A stretch of 64,000 nucleotides of DNA from Gemmataceae bacterium (GCA_022842245.1 JALHPZ010000015.1:62001-126000); one strand, 5' to 3'. Shown: positions 35,402 through 45,099, counted from the first letter of the stretch. Numbers and translations are program-made. The notes: generated from the letters alone by a model not told the origin.

Positions 35402-37309
35402 TCAACGAGACGGTTCGTACAAATCGGCGACCGGCAGCGAACGGAACCGGGACGAGATTCGACCGGTCTTGGGTTCGCTCACGTAATACGTGAGGACGAG
35501 CCGATCTCTCACGAACGCGATGCTCGTGTAAGCAAAGCCGCGATCGGCGGCGGTTTCCAGATTGCGGACCTGCTTCCAGGTTCGGCCTTCGTCCGAGGAG
35601 ATCGCGACCGTCAGGGGCGTGCGAACGCCGCCGTGGCCCGCCTTCGCATCGTAGGTGTCGTTCCAGACCAGCAACCAGTCGCCGGTGGCCGGGATGCGGC
35701 GGATCGTCGCGGGGGCTTCCGGAGCCTTCACGGAGAGTTGTCCCGGTTCGCCCCAGTGGTCGCCGCCATCCTTCGAGATAGCCGTCGCAATGTGGCCGAG
35801 TTGCGTGCGGGCGATCAGGAGCAGTTTGCCATCGGCGAGTTCCAGCACCTCCGGCTCCATCGCTCCACGCTTCGGCGCATCGACGGTGTCCGAACCGGCT
35901 TTCCAGGTTTTCCCTTCATCGTCGGAAAAGAAGCAGCGACAGACGAAATGGCCACCTTTCGAGACGTCCGCCGTCCACGCCACCGGGCAGACGATGCGGC
36001 CGTTCGCGAGCACCGTCACCCGATCGTTGTTCATGACGTGGTAGCCGGGGCGATCCGTCACGAGAGTCGGCGGGCCGAAGGTGTGGCCGTCATCGTTGGA
36101 GATGCGGAAGAAGACTTTCAGGTCGGTCGACCCGTTCTTGACGAGGTAAAAAAGGCCGAGTGGTCCGTCGACCGCGTTCGGCTTCAACCGGCGCAGGGTG
36201 ACCGACATGACGTTCTGTTTGCCGGTGTTCTCTTGAAGGATGCGAGGTTCGCCCCAGGTGCGGCCGTCGTCGCGGGATGAGCGGGCGACGATCCGGGCCG
36301 TTGCCGCGTCGGCGGCTCCCCCGACGAATTCGGTGATGGCGAAGAGGAGCGAACCGTCCGTCCGGACCGCGACCGAACCTTCGGAATAGCGGGGGTTCGC
36401 GACCGTCGCCGGGTAGACATCCCGGACGAGGACCGGCCGGCCGGCCGCGACGGGCAAGCCGAGTGCGCCTGCGGACTGCGACAGCACGATCAGCGATTGC
36501 GCCGCCCGGACGCGCACGTCGAGTGTCGGGTCGTCCAGCAGGCGGACGAGCGCGTCGCGCGCGCCGTCGAGTCGGGCATAGCCGGCGAACTCGGCGGAAT
36601 AGGTTCTTACGGCCGGTTCGCTCGCGGACAGATTCGCGAGCAGTTGTTTGTTCGCGGCGTCATCGCCGAGCAGCGCCCGGGCGTTGACCGCATAGGCCTG
36701 TGCGAGCGGGTCGGTTTCCGTCTTGAAGGCGGCGAGAATCGACGGCACATCGGATCGCGCGCCGAGTTGACCGAGGATCCACGCGGCGACCTTGCGATTC
36801 TCGCGATCGGGATCGGCCAGCATCGCGCGTACCGCGACCAGCGCCGTCGGATGGCCGCACCGGGCGAGAGCGGCCGCGGCCATCAGCTTCAGCTTCACAT
36901 TCTCGCTCTGAGCGAAGGCGGCCCGCAGTTTCGTTCCGTCGCCGACCTCGGCCATCTTGAAGAGGCTTTCGGCGGCGTGCGTATGGCCGTTCGAGCCGGG
37001 TTTGTCGAGAATCGCGAAGAGAATGGAAAGCTTGGACCGGTCGCCGGCACGCACGGCCTCGCGCGCCAGTCCGCACCGCTTCTGGTCGTCGGATTCCGTC
37101 CGTTTCGCAATCGCATCGAGCACCTCCCGGCCATGCCCGGCGAGCGTGAGCGCTTCGGCCGCGTGCATTGCGGGCCAGAATTCGTCCGACGTCAGCCCGT
37201 CGCGCAGGATCTTCACGCAACGATCGCGGAGTGCCGCATCGAGTGGCACCGGTTCCGCAGCCTGCATCGGAATCGCCGAGAACACGGCAAGCAACACGAG
37301 TCCGCGCAT
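35402..37309 (-). CDS. Secreted sialidase-like (BNR) protein with N-terminal HEAT repeats
   Basis: 635 residues with a signal peptide (MRGLVLLAVFSAIPMQAA). Residues about 30-300 are HEAT-like helix pairs. The rest is a sialidase-fold propeller with five Asp-box-like motifs (SRDDGRTWG, SNDDGHTFG, SDDEGKTWK, SKDGGDHWG, SSDEGRTWK). True sialidase activity is not assured: these planctomycete proteins often act on other sugars or only bind. The ATG follows the stop of the Gfo/Idh gene by 8 nt, with GAGG in the overlap, so the two are co-translated. Last gene of a three-gene minus-strand unit. Confidence 0.85.
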   Translation of the reverse strand: MRGLVLLAVFSAIPMQAAEPVPLDAALRDRCVKILRDGLTSDEFWPAMHAAEALTLAGHGREVLDAIAKRTESDDQKRCGLAREAVRAGDRSKLSILFAILDKPGSNGHTHAAESLFKMAEVGDGTKLRAAFAQSENVKLKLMAAAALARCGHPTALVAVRAMLADPDRENRKVAAWILGQLGARSDVPSILAAFKTETDPLAQAYAVNARALLGDDAANKQLLANLSASEPAVRTYSAEFAGYARLDGARDALVRLLDDPTLDVRVRAAQSLIVLSQSAGALGLPVAAGRPVLVRDVYPATVANPRYSEGSVAVRTDGSLLFAITEFVGGAADAATARIVARSSRDDGRTWGEPRILQENTGKQNVMSVTLRRLKPNAVDGPLGLFYLVKNGSTDLKVFFRISNDDGHTFGPPTLVTDRPGYHVMNNDRVTVLANGRIVCPVAWTADVSKGGHFVCRCFFSDDEGKTWKAGSDTVDAPKRGAMEPEVLELADGKLLLIARTQLGHIATAISKDGGDHWGEPGQLSVKAPEAPATIRRIPATGDWLLVWNDTYDAKAGHGGVRTPLTVAISSDEGRTWKQVRNLETAADRGFAYTSIAFVRDRLVLTYYVSEPKTGRISSRFRSLPVADLYEPSR

Positions 37310-37317
37310 GGTGGGCC

Positions 37318-38325
37318 TCACGGGTTGTCGGCGATCGTTTCCCAGCCGCCGCGATCGGCCGAGCGGAGGATGGCGAGATTGACGGCGAGCGTCTGGCGCG
37401 CGTCGGCGAGCGGACAGGCCACGGCGCCCGTCCCTTCGACCGCATCAAGGAAGGCCCCGGCCTGGCGGACGAACAGCGCGTCCCGTTCAAGGGCCGGACC
37501 CGCTTCGTCGGTCCACGGCGCGCCGGGTTCGGCTGCCCAGCGCCAGCGGCATTCATGCGCTTCGAAACGCACGGTGCCGCGGGTGCCGATCACCGTGAGC
37601 GTCGTCTCGTTCGGTGCCTGGTGTTGGTTCAGGTTGAAGTTGCCCATCACTCTTCCGTGCCGCGTGAGGACGTGGACCGTGTCTTCGACGGTCACGCCGT
37701 CGAGCACCTGATGGCCGACATCCGCGACGAGTCGATCCACCGGGCCGACGATCCACTCGGCCGCGTTCACGACGTGCGTGAGCGCGTCTTGCACCGCGCC
37801 GCCGCCGGTCGCCCGGTCGTTGTAGTAGATCGTGCGATACGCCGGCCGGTAGAACGGGAAATGCTGACCGCACTGCGCGACGACCTGCACCGGCTCGCCG
37901 AAGCGGCCGGAGCGGATCGCGTCGCGCATCGCGATAAGGACCGGATGCGCGCGATAGACGTAGGCGACACCCGCGACGATATGCCGCTCTTCGGCTTCGT
38001 GGATCAATTCGTCGACGCCGTCGAAGCGGGTGCTCAGCGGCTTCTCGATCAGAACGGGGATGCCGGCTCGGATCGTCGCGAGCGCCATGGGAACGTGGAG
38101 GTGCGCCGGCGTGCAGATCACGACGGCCTCGGGACGACTCGCAAGACCCGCATCCAGATCGGCGAAGGTTTCCGCGATCGCATTGCGATCCGCCACGATC
38201 CATCGCAGTTCGGCGTTCACTTCGCAGATCGAAACCGCCGCGCGGCCGGTGGCGGCGAAGCAGCGCGCATGCCGCTCGCCGATCGATCCGACGCCGACGA
38301 TCAGGACCCGATGGACTTTTCGCAT
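37318..38325 (-). CDS. Gfo/Idh/MocA-family oxidoreductase
   Basis: 335 residues. The N-terminal Rossmann fold has VLIVGVGSIGERHARCF at about 7-23; the EKP motif is in GIPVLIEKPLSTRFDG; then GVAYVYRAHPVL and a C-terminal sheet domain. It oxidises or rearranges a sugar or inositol-like compound with NAD(P). The start at MRKVHRVLIV is chosen; the longer frame reads into the upstream gene. It lies 17 nt after the PLP enzyme and 8 nt before the sialidase, so it belongs with them. Confidence 0.92.
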   Translation of the reverse strand: MRKVHRVLIVGVGSIGERHARCFAATGRAAVSICEVNAELRWIVADRNAIAETFADLDAGLASRPEAVVICTPAHLHVPMALATIRAGIPVLIEKPLSTRFDGVDELIHEAEERHIVAGVAYVYRAHPVLIAMRDAIRSGRFGEPVQVVAQCGQHFPFYRPAYRTIYYNDRATGGGAVQDALTHVVNAAEWIVGPVDRLVADVGHQVLDGVTVEDTVHVLTRHGRVMGNFNLNQHQAPNETTLTVIGTRGTVRFEAHECRWRWAAEPGAPWTDEAGPALERDALFVRQAGAFLDAVEGTGAVACPLADARQTLAVNLAILRSADRGGWETIADNP

Positions 38326-38342
38326 TGCACTCTCGAAGCCGG

Positions 38343-39419
38343 TCAGGATAGCCGAGCGAAATCGTCTGCTTCGATCAGCGGGCACGTCGTTCCGTCCAGC
38401 ATCCGCTGAATGGAGGCTTGGTCTTTGAAGCCGGAGCCGGTGACAACGCAGACGATCGTGGCGTCGCGCGCCAGCCAACCGTCGCGGGCCGCGGCAAGCG
38501 CCCCTGCGAGCGCGGTGGTGGCGGCCGGCTCGCAGAAGATCCCTTCCTCCAACGCGAGCCGCTTCTGGGTGGCCCAGACCTCGTCATCCGAAACGGCGTG
38601 CCCGGTTCCGCCGGACGATCGGGCCGCCTCGAAGGCCAGCCTGCCGTCGATGACGGTCGGTACCTGAAGGCCACTGACTTTGGTGGTGCAGGTCACGTTG
38701 CGCGGCGCGGACTTCTCCCGCAACGGCGTCGCGATCGTGTCGTTCCCGACCGGCTGCACGACCTCGATTCGCGGACCGTTTGCGATCCTGCCGTCTCGAA
38801 TGAGGTCGTCGAAGCCACGGGCAACGGCGACGACCATTCCGCCGCCGCCGGCGGGGCAGAAGACATGGTCAATGTCCGAACCGAGTTGTTCGTTCAATTC
38901 ATACGCGATCGTCTTCACGCCCGACATGCCAAGCGGGCTATAGGCGAAGGCGCTGATCTGCACGGCCGCACCGGGTTGCGAGCCGAGACGGTGGACCGTG
39001 TCCATCACCGCGGAACTGACGGTCGGGTCGATGCCGAAGCCGCGGATGCGGGCGAGCTTTGCCCCGTAGGCGAGCATCTGCTGCAGCTTCCCCTCCGGAG
39101 CCGTCTCGACGATCGCGATCCGGCACTCGATTCCGGCGGCGGCGCAGTACGCGGCCAGAGCCGAGCCGGTATTACCGCTGGAAGTGGCGACGCAGCGCGT
39201 CTGCCCGGCGGCGACCATGTGCGAGACGGCCGCGGCGGCGAAGCGATCCTTGTACGAGCCGGTCGGCGTGGCGAAATCGAGCTTGAAGTAAAGCCGGCTC
39301 AAGCCCGCGGCCGGCCCGATGCGCCGCGAGCGGACGAGCGGGGTATTCCCCTCGCCCAGCGTGATGCGGGCGTGTTCGGGCACGGCGTCCAACCATTGCG
39401 ACCATCGCCAGATGCTCAT
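38343..39419 (-). CDS. Threonine-synthase-like PLP-dependent enzyme
   Basis: 358 residues, fold type II PLP enzyme. GEGNTPLVRSRRIG opens the protein. The PLP lysine is in PTGSYKDRFAAAAVSH, SSGNTGSALAAYCA is the substrate loop, and the glycine-rich phosphate loop is CPAGGGGMV. GEGNTPL and SYKDR resemble threonine synthases and related lyases. It lacks the extended N-terminal domain of long ThrC. With a Gfo/Idh enzyme and a sialidase downstream it may act in a special pathway rather than threonine synthesis. AGGGGA lies just before the ATG. Confidence 0.88.
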   Translation of the reverse strand: MSIWRWSQWLDAVPEHARITLGEGNTPLVRSRRIGPAAGLSRLYFKLDFATPTGSYKDRFAAAAVSHMVAAGQTRCVATSSGNTGSALAAYCAAAGIECRIAIVETAPEGKLQQMLAYGAKLARIRGFGIDPTVSSAVMDTVHRLGSQPGAAVQISAFAYSPLGMSGVKTIAYELNEQLGSDIDHVFCPAGGGGMVVAVARGFDDLIRDGRIANGPRIEVVQPVGNDTIATPLREKSAPRNVTCTTKVSGLQVPTVIDGRLAFEAARSSGGTGHAVSDDEVWATQKRLALEEGIFCEPAATTALAGALAAARDGWLARDATIVCVVTGSGFKDQASIQRMLDGTTCPLIEADDFARLS

Positions 39420-39534
39420 CGATTCCCCTGGCCAATCCAATACGCCGCATTGTACCCGCGATTGCGCGGGACTCCATCACTTGCTGGCCGGACCGTGCCG
39501 GGGTACGTTGCCTCGAACCTCTGGAGCGAATCGC

Positions 39535-40323
39535 ATGAAGTTGCTTGGCAAGACGGCGCTCGTTACCGGTGCCGCGCGCGGCATCGGGAAGGGCTGCTCG
39601 CTCGAGCTGGCCCGCGCCGGCGCGAATGTCGCCATCAACGATCTCACCGCCTCGCCGGAGGCGGAGGCGACCGTTGCGGAGATTCGCGCGATGGGTCGCC
39701 AGGCCGTCCTGATCGAGGGCGACGTGTTCGAGCGCCCTTCGTGCGAGTCGGTGGCCGCCCGCGCCATCGAAGCCTTCGGCCGGCTCGACCTCTTCGTGAG
39801 CAATCCGGCGTATTCGCGCCGCGGCGACTTCCTCGATTACGATCCCGACCTCTTCGAACGGGTGCTGAAGGGGACGCTGTTCGGCGGGTTCCACATGGGG
39901 CAGCTCGTCGCGCGACACATGGTCGCACGGGGTGGTCGCGGCAAGATCGTGTTCGTCTCCAGCGTGCACGCGCGCATTCCATTCGCGCGCAGCGTCGCCT
40001 ACAACGCAGCCAAGATCGGGCTGACGCACATGGCACGCACCATCGCCGCCGAGCTGCTGCCGCACCGGATCAACGTGAACGTGATCGAGCCGGGCTGGAT
40101 CGACACGCCTGGCGAGCACGCCACCTTCGGCAGCGAGACAATCTCGCAGGCCGGGCCATCGCTGCCGTGGGGCCGACTGGGCTTGCCCGAAGACATCGGC
40201 CGGGCCGCGGCGTTCCTGTGTTCCGACGACGCCGATTACATCACCGGCACGGAACTCGTGGTGGACGGCGGCCTGTGCCTGCGGGGCGCCGGCGGCGCGG
40301 GGGCGACGGAGAAACCAAAGTAA
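39535..40323 (+). CDS. Short-chain dehydrogenase/reductase
   Basis: 262 residues, classical SDR. NAD(P) motif TGAARGIG at about 11-18, SSVHARIPFARSVAYNAAKIG with the catalytic S, Y and K, and the C-terminal DDADYITGTELVVDGG. FabG-like in pattern but the substrate is unknown. GGAG lies 8 nt upstream. Divergent from the PLP enzyme gene across a 115-bp spacer. Confidence 0.92.
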   Translation: MKLLGKTALVTGAARGIGKGCSLELARAGANVAINDLTASPEAEATVAEIRAMGRQAVLIEGDVFERPSCESVAARAIEAFGRLDLFVSNPAYSRRGDFLDYDPDLFERVLKGTLFGGFHMGQLVARHMVARGGRGKIVFVSSVHARIPFARSVAYNAAKIGLTHMARTIAAELLPHRINVNVIEPGWIDTPGEHATFGSETISQAGPSLPWGRLGLPEDIGRAAAFLCSDDADYITGTELVVDGGLCLRGAGGAGATEKPK

Positions 40324-40411
40324 ACTCGTGGGCGATTGCATCGTGGCACGCGGCGGCTAATGCGACTATGCTGGGAACCACCATCGCCGTGCCGGACCGG
40401 AGAACGCCGAG

Positions 40412-41836
40412 ATGCTCATTCGCTTGTGGATCGCCTCGCTCGGGCTGCTGGCAATCGGCACGACCGCGCACGCCGAAGACTGGCCCGGATTTCGCGGCCC
40501 GAATGCGACCGGCGTCTCGACCAGCAAGAATCTGCCCGCGCAATTCTCGGAGACGGAGAATGTCGTTTGGTCGGCGGACCTCGGCGAAGGGATCGCGTCT
40601 CCGATCATTGCGTCGGGGAAGGTATTCACCACCGCGATGACCGGACCGAAGACATTCAGCGTCTTCGCGCACGATTCCGCTTCCGGCAAACCGGTCTGGC
40701 GGCGCGACTTCGACACCGGCGCGCTCCCGCGCATCACGCCGCCGAACAGCCATGCGTCGTCGACCCCGGCGGCCGACGGGAAGCGCGTCTATGTCTACTT
40801 CAGCACGCTCGGCCTCCGCGCGTTCGACGCCGAGTCCGGTAAGGACGCCTGGACCTGTCCACTGCCCAAGCCGTCTTACCTCATGGACTGGGGCGCGGCT
40901 TCGTCGCCGGTCGTCTTTAAGGATTCGGTCCTGTTCTGCCAGGACGACGACTTGAACCCGTACCTGCTCTGCGTGGACGCGGCGACCGGCAAGGAACGGT
41001 GGAAGACGCCGCGTAAGGACGTGCTCGCCGGCTACGCCGTGCCCGTGATCTGTGAGACGAAGACCCAGACGGATATCGTCGTCGCGGGAACCGGAAAGAT
41101 GATCGGCTACGACCCGGCGAATGGCAAGGAACGCTGGACCTGCAATACGCTCGTTCGCACCGTGATGACCACCCCGGCCGTGAAGGACGGCGTCGTCTAC
41201 GTCGCGGTTCAGAGCTACGGCGACAGCACGCGGACGCTCAAGTTCGCCCTGCTGGAATGGATGGACACCAACCAGGACAAGAAACTGTCCCGCGACGAAG
41301 TTCCCAAGGAATTTCAAAATCGTTTCGATGCCTCGGACACGAACAAGGACGGTTTCATTGCCGGCGACGAGTTGGACACCGCGTTTCAATCGAAGGGGAA
41401 TCGGGTCGGCGGCGGGAATATCATTCAGGCCATCAAGGGCGGGGGTACCGGCGACGTGACCAAGACGCACCTGCTCTGGAACGTCACGAAACCGTATCCA
41501 TCGAACCTCGCCTCGCCATTGGTGTCGGGCGACCGGCTGCTGGTCGTGAAAGCCGGGGGACTCTCGACGTCGCTGAACATCGCGAAGGGCCAGCGAAACT
41601 GGGAATTGGAGCGGATCAACAACTTCGGCGACCAGTACGCATCGCCGGTGGCGGCCGATGGCAAGGTGTTCATCGCGGGTCGCAATGGATTCGTGATGGT
41701 ATTGGAGGACAGCGCGAGCCTGGACGTGCTGTCCAAGAACGACATGGGCGGCGAGATCATCGCGACGCCCGCCATCGCCGACGGTCGCCTGTTCATCCGC
41801 ACGCGCGAGAAACTGTACTGCGTGGGGAAGAAGTAG
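40412..41836 (+). CDS. Secreted PQQ-like beta-propeller with an inserted EF-hand pair
   Basis: 474 residues. Signal peptide to about 21 (TAHA-E), then the widespread planctomycete start DWPGFRGPNATGVS. The propeller has WD/PQQ-like blades (GKPVWRRDFDTG, GKERWKTP, GKERWTCN, GQRNWELER). Two calcium loops (MDTNQDKKLSRDEV near 283 and SDTNKDGFIAGDEL near 313) are inserted between blades. Not a proven PQQ enzyme: catalytic dehydrogenase residues are not seen. It is likely a periplasmic scaffold or binding protein. Confidence 0.88.
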   Translation: MLIRLWIASLGLLAIGTTAHAEDWPGFRGPNATGVSTSKNLPAQFSETENVVWSADLGEGIASPIIASGKVFTTAMTGPKTFSVFAHDSASGKPVWRRDFDTGALPRITPPNSHASSTPAADGKRVYVYFSTLGLRAFDAESGKDAWTCPLPKPSYLMDWGAASSPVVFKDSVLFCQDDDLNPYLLCVDAATGKERWKTPRKDVLAGYAVPVICETKTQTDIVVAGTGKMIGYDPANGKERWTCNTLVRTVMTTPAVKDGVVYVAVQSYGDSTRTLKFALLEWMDTNQDKKLSRDEVPKEFQNRFDASDTNKDGFIAGDELDTAFQSKGNRVGGGNIIQAIKGGGTGDVTKTHLLWNVTKPYPSNLASPLVSGDRLLVVKAGGLSTSLNIAKGQRNWELERINNFGDQYASPVAADGKVFIAGRNGFVMVLEDSASLDVLSKNDMGGEIIATPAIADGRLFIRTREKLYCVGKK

Positions 41837-42155
41837 TCGCACAGCACGAATGGTCACATGTCGTGAACATTGGCGGCACCCCCTCTCCAGGCCGAAGGCC
41901 TGGGAGTGCGTAGCCCAGGGCCAGGAGCGAAGCGACGCCGCCCTGGGTCCGCAATGCAAACCACACCGCAGCCTGAAGGGCTGCGACAAGAGCTTGCGGA
42001 TCGCGAATGGTCGCAGCCCTTCAGGCTGCGGGTGGTTGCAACCGCGAACCCAGGGCGTTGCCCTGGGCTAAGCACTCCCAGTCCTTCGGACTGAAGACAT
42101 CGCGTCGCGAACGTTTTTCGATTGCATTTCGCGACCTCGTTTGGAGATTCAACCG
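41837..42155. repeat. Nested inverted-repeat element
   Basis: 319-bp gap. Outer arms at 41889-41921 and 42060-42092 match at about 33 bp with three or four differences. Perfect 22-bp inner arms lie at 41966-41987 and 42010-42031. Each outer arm also contains its own short palindrome around CCGAAGG. No gene is supported here; antisense readings only follow the repeats. Confidence 0.85.
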
Positions 42156-43661
42156 ATGAAATTCGCATTGCCCGCGCTCATCGCGATCCTGCTGTCCAAC
42201 TCGCTCGCGCTCGCCGGGCCGAAGATCGGAGTCGTGGTCGGTCCCGATGCGCCAAAGCTGGAACGCCTCGCGGCCGATGAGATCGCGGCGCAGTTCAAAC
42301 AACTCTTCGCGGCCGAATCCATCATCCAATCGAAGGTCCCGGACGGCGTCGAACATGTCATCCTCGTCGGCAGCCCGACCACCAACCCGGCGGTGAAGGA
42401 AATCCTCGGCGATCGATGGCCGAAACACAGCGATCAAGGACACCTCTTGCGCAGCGTGACCCTCAAGGATCGCAAGGCGCTGGTCGTCGGGGGCGGCTCG
42501 CCGGTCGCGACATTGTGGGCTGCTTATGAACTGGGCCACCACTTCGGCATCCGCCCGTTCCTCCACGGCGACGTGCTGCCGGAGAAGCGGCCGGAACTGA
42601 AGCTCGACGGCATCGATATGCAGTTCGAACCCGCAACGATCGTTCGGGCTTGGAGCCTCAAGGGAACCTCGCCGACCAGCTACGCCGGCTGGGGACTCGC
42701 CGATTACAAGACCCTGTTCCGCCAACTGGCGAAGCTTAAATTCAACTCCGTGCAACTCGGATCGTCGAACGATTGGAAACCGATTCCCGTCGCTGGCGAC
42801 ACGCCGGGTCGCAAGGCGTTCAAGGGCGCGAAGGAGTTCGACAACGCGGACCTCCTCGGCAAGACGGGAGACGAACGCCAGACGGCCTCGCAGGCCCTCG
42901 AGCGCGGCATAGCAGAATCCGCCGTAGAGTTCGGGTTGGCCGTGGAGCCGCTTTCGAAGATGCGATTGGCTCGGATTTCGATGCGCGGATTTCTCCCCCG
43001 CGTTCCCCTCAATTCCTTGTCGGATGGCATGGGGTTCGACATCACCGCCGAAGTGCCCGGCGATCTCGGCCCGGCGGTCTATCTCCTCGCGCGCCGGACG
43101 TTCGATCCGAAGCTGACCGCGAAGGACGCCTTCACGCAATACTTCACGCCGATCGTCGGCACCGCGTCCACGGAGCGCGTGCTGCTCGGCATCGGCCTGC
43201 TCGACGAAGCCGAGAAGCTCGTGGAAGCGGCCGACATCAAATTCGTGTTGTCCCCGGACTTCGTCGCAAACCTGCTGAAGTCCGGCGACGCGCCGCCAGA
43301 GTGGTGGAAGAAGGCGGGCAAGCACTACGCCGGGGCGATGGACGAAATGTATCGCGGTATCCGGGCGACGTACAACGATCCGGCCCGGCCGGTACTGCTC
43401 TATTACGCGAAGCGATGCGAGTTCGCCGTCCAATATTTCAACTGCCTCGATGCGACTCGGCTCGCCGGCGCGGCCCGGAAAGCGGGTGACAAGGACGCCG
43501 AGCTTCAGCATCTCGAGAAGGCGACCGAATCGATCTACAACGCACTGACCGCCTATGGCGACGTAGCCCGCGATCCCAGCGATCGCGGTGCCATCGCGCA
43601 GCTGGCCGAAACGATCTATCGACCACTCACTGCGGAGCTGAAGGCCGCATCGAAGAAGTGA
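42156..43661 (+). CDS. Secreted protein with GH67N/GH20b-like N-terminal domain
   Basis: 501 residues. A Sec signal (MKFALPALIAILLSNSLALA) is followed by an alpha/beta domain typical of glucuronidase/hexosaminidase N-termini (KIGVVVGPDAPKLERLAADEIAAQF, EHVILVGSPTTNPAVKEIL, ALVVGGGSPVATLWAAYELG). The middle has a TIM-barrel-like stretch up to about 220. The C-terminal third (GMGFDITAEVPGDL, TAKDAFTQYFTPIVG onward) is helical. Catalytic acids are not identifiable. Likely a carbohydrate-active or binding enzyme of unknown specificity. GGAG lies upstream of the ATG. The last 35 bp overlap the end of the convergent symporter gene. Confidence 0.75.
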   Translation: MKFALPALIAILLSNSLALAGPKIGVVVGPDAPKLERLAADEIAAQFKQLFAAESIIQSKVPDGVEHVILVGSPTTNPAVKEILGDRWPKHSDQGHLLRSVTLKDRKALVVGGGSPVATLWAAYELGHHFGIRPFLHGDVLPEKRPELKLDGIDMQFEPATIVRAWSLKGTSPTSYAGWGLADYKTLFRQLAKLKFNSVQLGSSNDWKPIPVAGDTPGRKAFKGAKEFDNADLLGKTGDERQTASQALERGIAESAVEFGLAVEPLSKMRLARISMRGFLPRVPLNSLSDGMGFDITAEVPGDLGPAVYLLARRTFDPKLTAKDAFTQYFTPIVGTASTERVLLGIGLLDEAEKLVEAADIKFVLSPDFVANLLKSGDAPPEWWKKAGKHYAGAMDEMYRGIRATYNDPARPVLLYYAKRCEFAVQYFNCLDATRLAGAARKAGDKDAELQHLEKATESIYNALTAYGDVARDPSDRGAIAQLAETIYRPLTAELKAASKK

Positions 43662-45099
43662 ACCGGCTCGCCAGCGTGCCGACCACCACCCCGGCGACGA
43701 GCGCCGCCGGCGGCGACCAGAGGAACCACTTCGCCCCCCAGCCGAACGCGACCAATCCCGCGACCGCCACGCTCGCCATCGTGGCCGCGACGGCCGTGCG
43801 GGACGTGGCGCGCGGGACGAACATCGCAAGGAAAAACAGCACGAATATCGGCGCGCTCAACAGGTTCACCACCTTGAAGCAAAGTTCCAGGAGGTTCGAC
43901 GCCAGGCTTCCAACGATGAGGCTCAGGCCCACGGCCAGCGCGGCGACCACGACGGAGATGATCCTGGCCCACCGGACTTCCTCGATGGATGGGATCTCCC
44001 GACCGCGTGCGCGGCCGAGAAAGTCCCGGACGATTACGGCCGAAGTCGAATTCAACCCGCTCGACAAGCTCGACATCGCGGCCGCCAGGATCGCCGCGAT
44101 CACCAACCCCGTCAGCCCCGGCGGCAGGGCGATCACGATGAAATGCGGCATCAATTTGTCCGCGTCCGTCGCGATCGTCCACCCGGCCTTCAGCGCCTCG
44201 GGTCGGGCCTGGAAGTAACCCATCACCGCCAGCCCGGCGATGCCCAGCAGGACCACGCTCAGTATGGTCGAGAGCAGTTGAATACCGAACGACCGGCGGG
44301 CCGCCGCCGCGTCCTTCGTGGCCAAGTAGCGCTGGATCGCCATCTGGTCCGAACCGGCGGTACAGGTCAGCCAGACGAGCATGGCGCAGAACGCGCCGAC
44401 GACCGTGCGCGAGGATCCCGGCGCCGGCAGCACCTTGGGTTCGGGCCAGTGCGCCGGCCAGGACGTCGGCCACCAGGCACCGACTCCGCCAAGCGCGATC
44501 GTGGCAATGACGATCGTCGCGATTGCGCCGAGGAACATCAGCACCGCCTGGATCGCATCCGTCACCACGACCGCCTTGAAGCCCCCTCCGGCCGTGTACG
44601 CCAGCGTGATCGCCGCCATCGCCAGGCTCAGCGCCGGCATCCAGTTCGGATCCAGTTCCAGCAGCGGAATCAGCACGACGCTGAGGGTCGCGTACAGGAT
44701 CGACCCCATCCAGAACACGCGGAGGAGGATGAACATCGAGGCGCCAAGCAGCCGCCCGGTCAGGCCGAGCCGGGCTTCGAGCAGTTCGTAGCCGCTGGTC
44801 GCCCGTTGGGCCATGATGCGCGGGATCAACAGCCAGCCGACGATGGCGAAGGCGAACGGCAACGAGAGGAGTTCGGCGAAGACGACCGGGCCGTTCTTCG
44901 CCATCTCGCCGGGCAGTGCGAGGTACGTCAGGGTGCTCGTGAGCGTGGCGAAGAGCGACAGGCCGATCATCAGCGGATTCATCGACCGCCCGCCAAGTAG
45001 GTAGTCGTCCGCGGTGCGGACCTGCCGGGCGTAGTGGCGCCCGATGGCGATCAAGCCAAGCCCGTACAGGGCGATGACGAGATAATCGAGTACGGTCAC
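43627..45099 (-). CDS. Sodium:solute symporter (SSS family)
   Basis: 490 residues, about 13-14 transmembrane helices. Family features: DYLLGGRSMNPLMIGLSLFATLTSTLTYLALPGE (Na+-site helix with the unwound glycine region), TAGGGFKAVVVTDAIQAVLMFLGA and AAILAAAMSSLSSGLNSTSAVIVRDF near 320-345. GTG start, overlapping the stop of the AstE-like gene (GTGA). It imports an organic solute, probably a sugar or sugar acid, with Na+. Last gene of the five-gene operon; its stop overlaps the convergent GH67N-type gene by 35 bp. Confidence 0.93.
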   Translation of the reverse strand: MTVLDYLVIALYGLGLIAIGRHYARQVRTADDYLLGGRSMNPLMIGLSLFATLTSTLTYLALPGEMAKNGPVVFAELLSLPFAFAIVGWLLIPRIMAQRATSGYELLEARLGLTGRLLGASMFILLRVFWMGSILYATLSVVLIPLLELDPNWMPALSLAMAAITLAYTAGGGFKAVVVTDAIQAVLMFLGAIATIVIATIALGGVGAWWPTSWPAHWPEPKVLPAPGSSRTVVGAFCAMLVWLTCTAGSDQMAIQRYLATKDAAAARRSFGIQLLSTILSVVLLGIAGLAVMGYFQARPEALKAGWTIATDADKLMPHFIVIALPPGLTGLVIAAILAAAMSSLSSGLNSTSAVIVRDFLGRARGREIPSIEEVRWARIISVVVAALAVGLSLIVGSLASNLLELCFKVVNLLSAPIFVLFFLAMFVPRATSRTAVAATMASVAVAGLVAFGWGAKWFLWSPPAALVAGVVVGTLASRFTSSMRPSAPQ

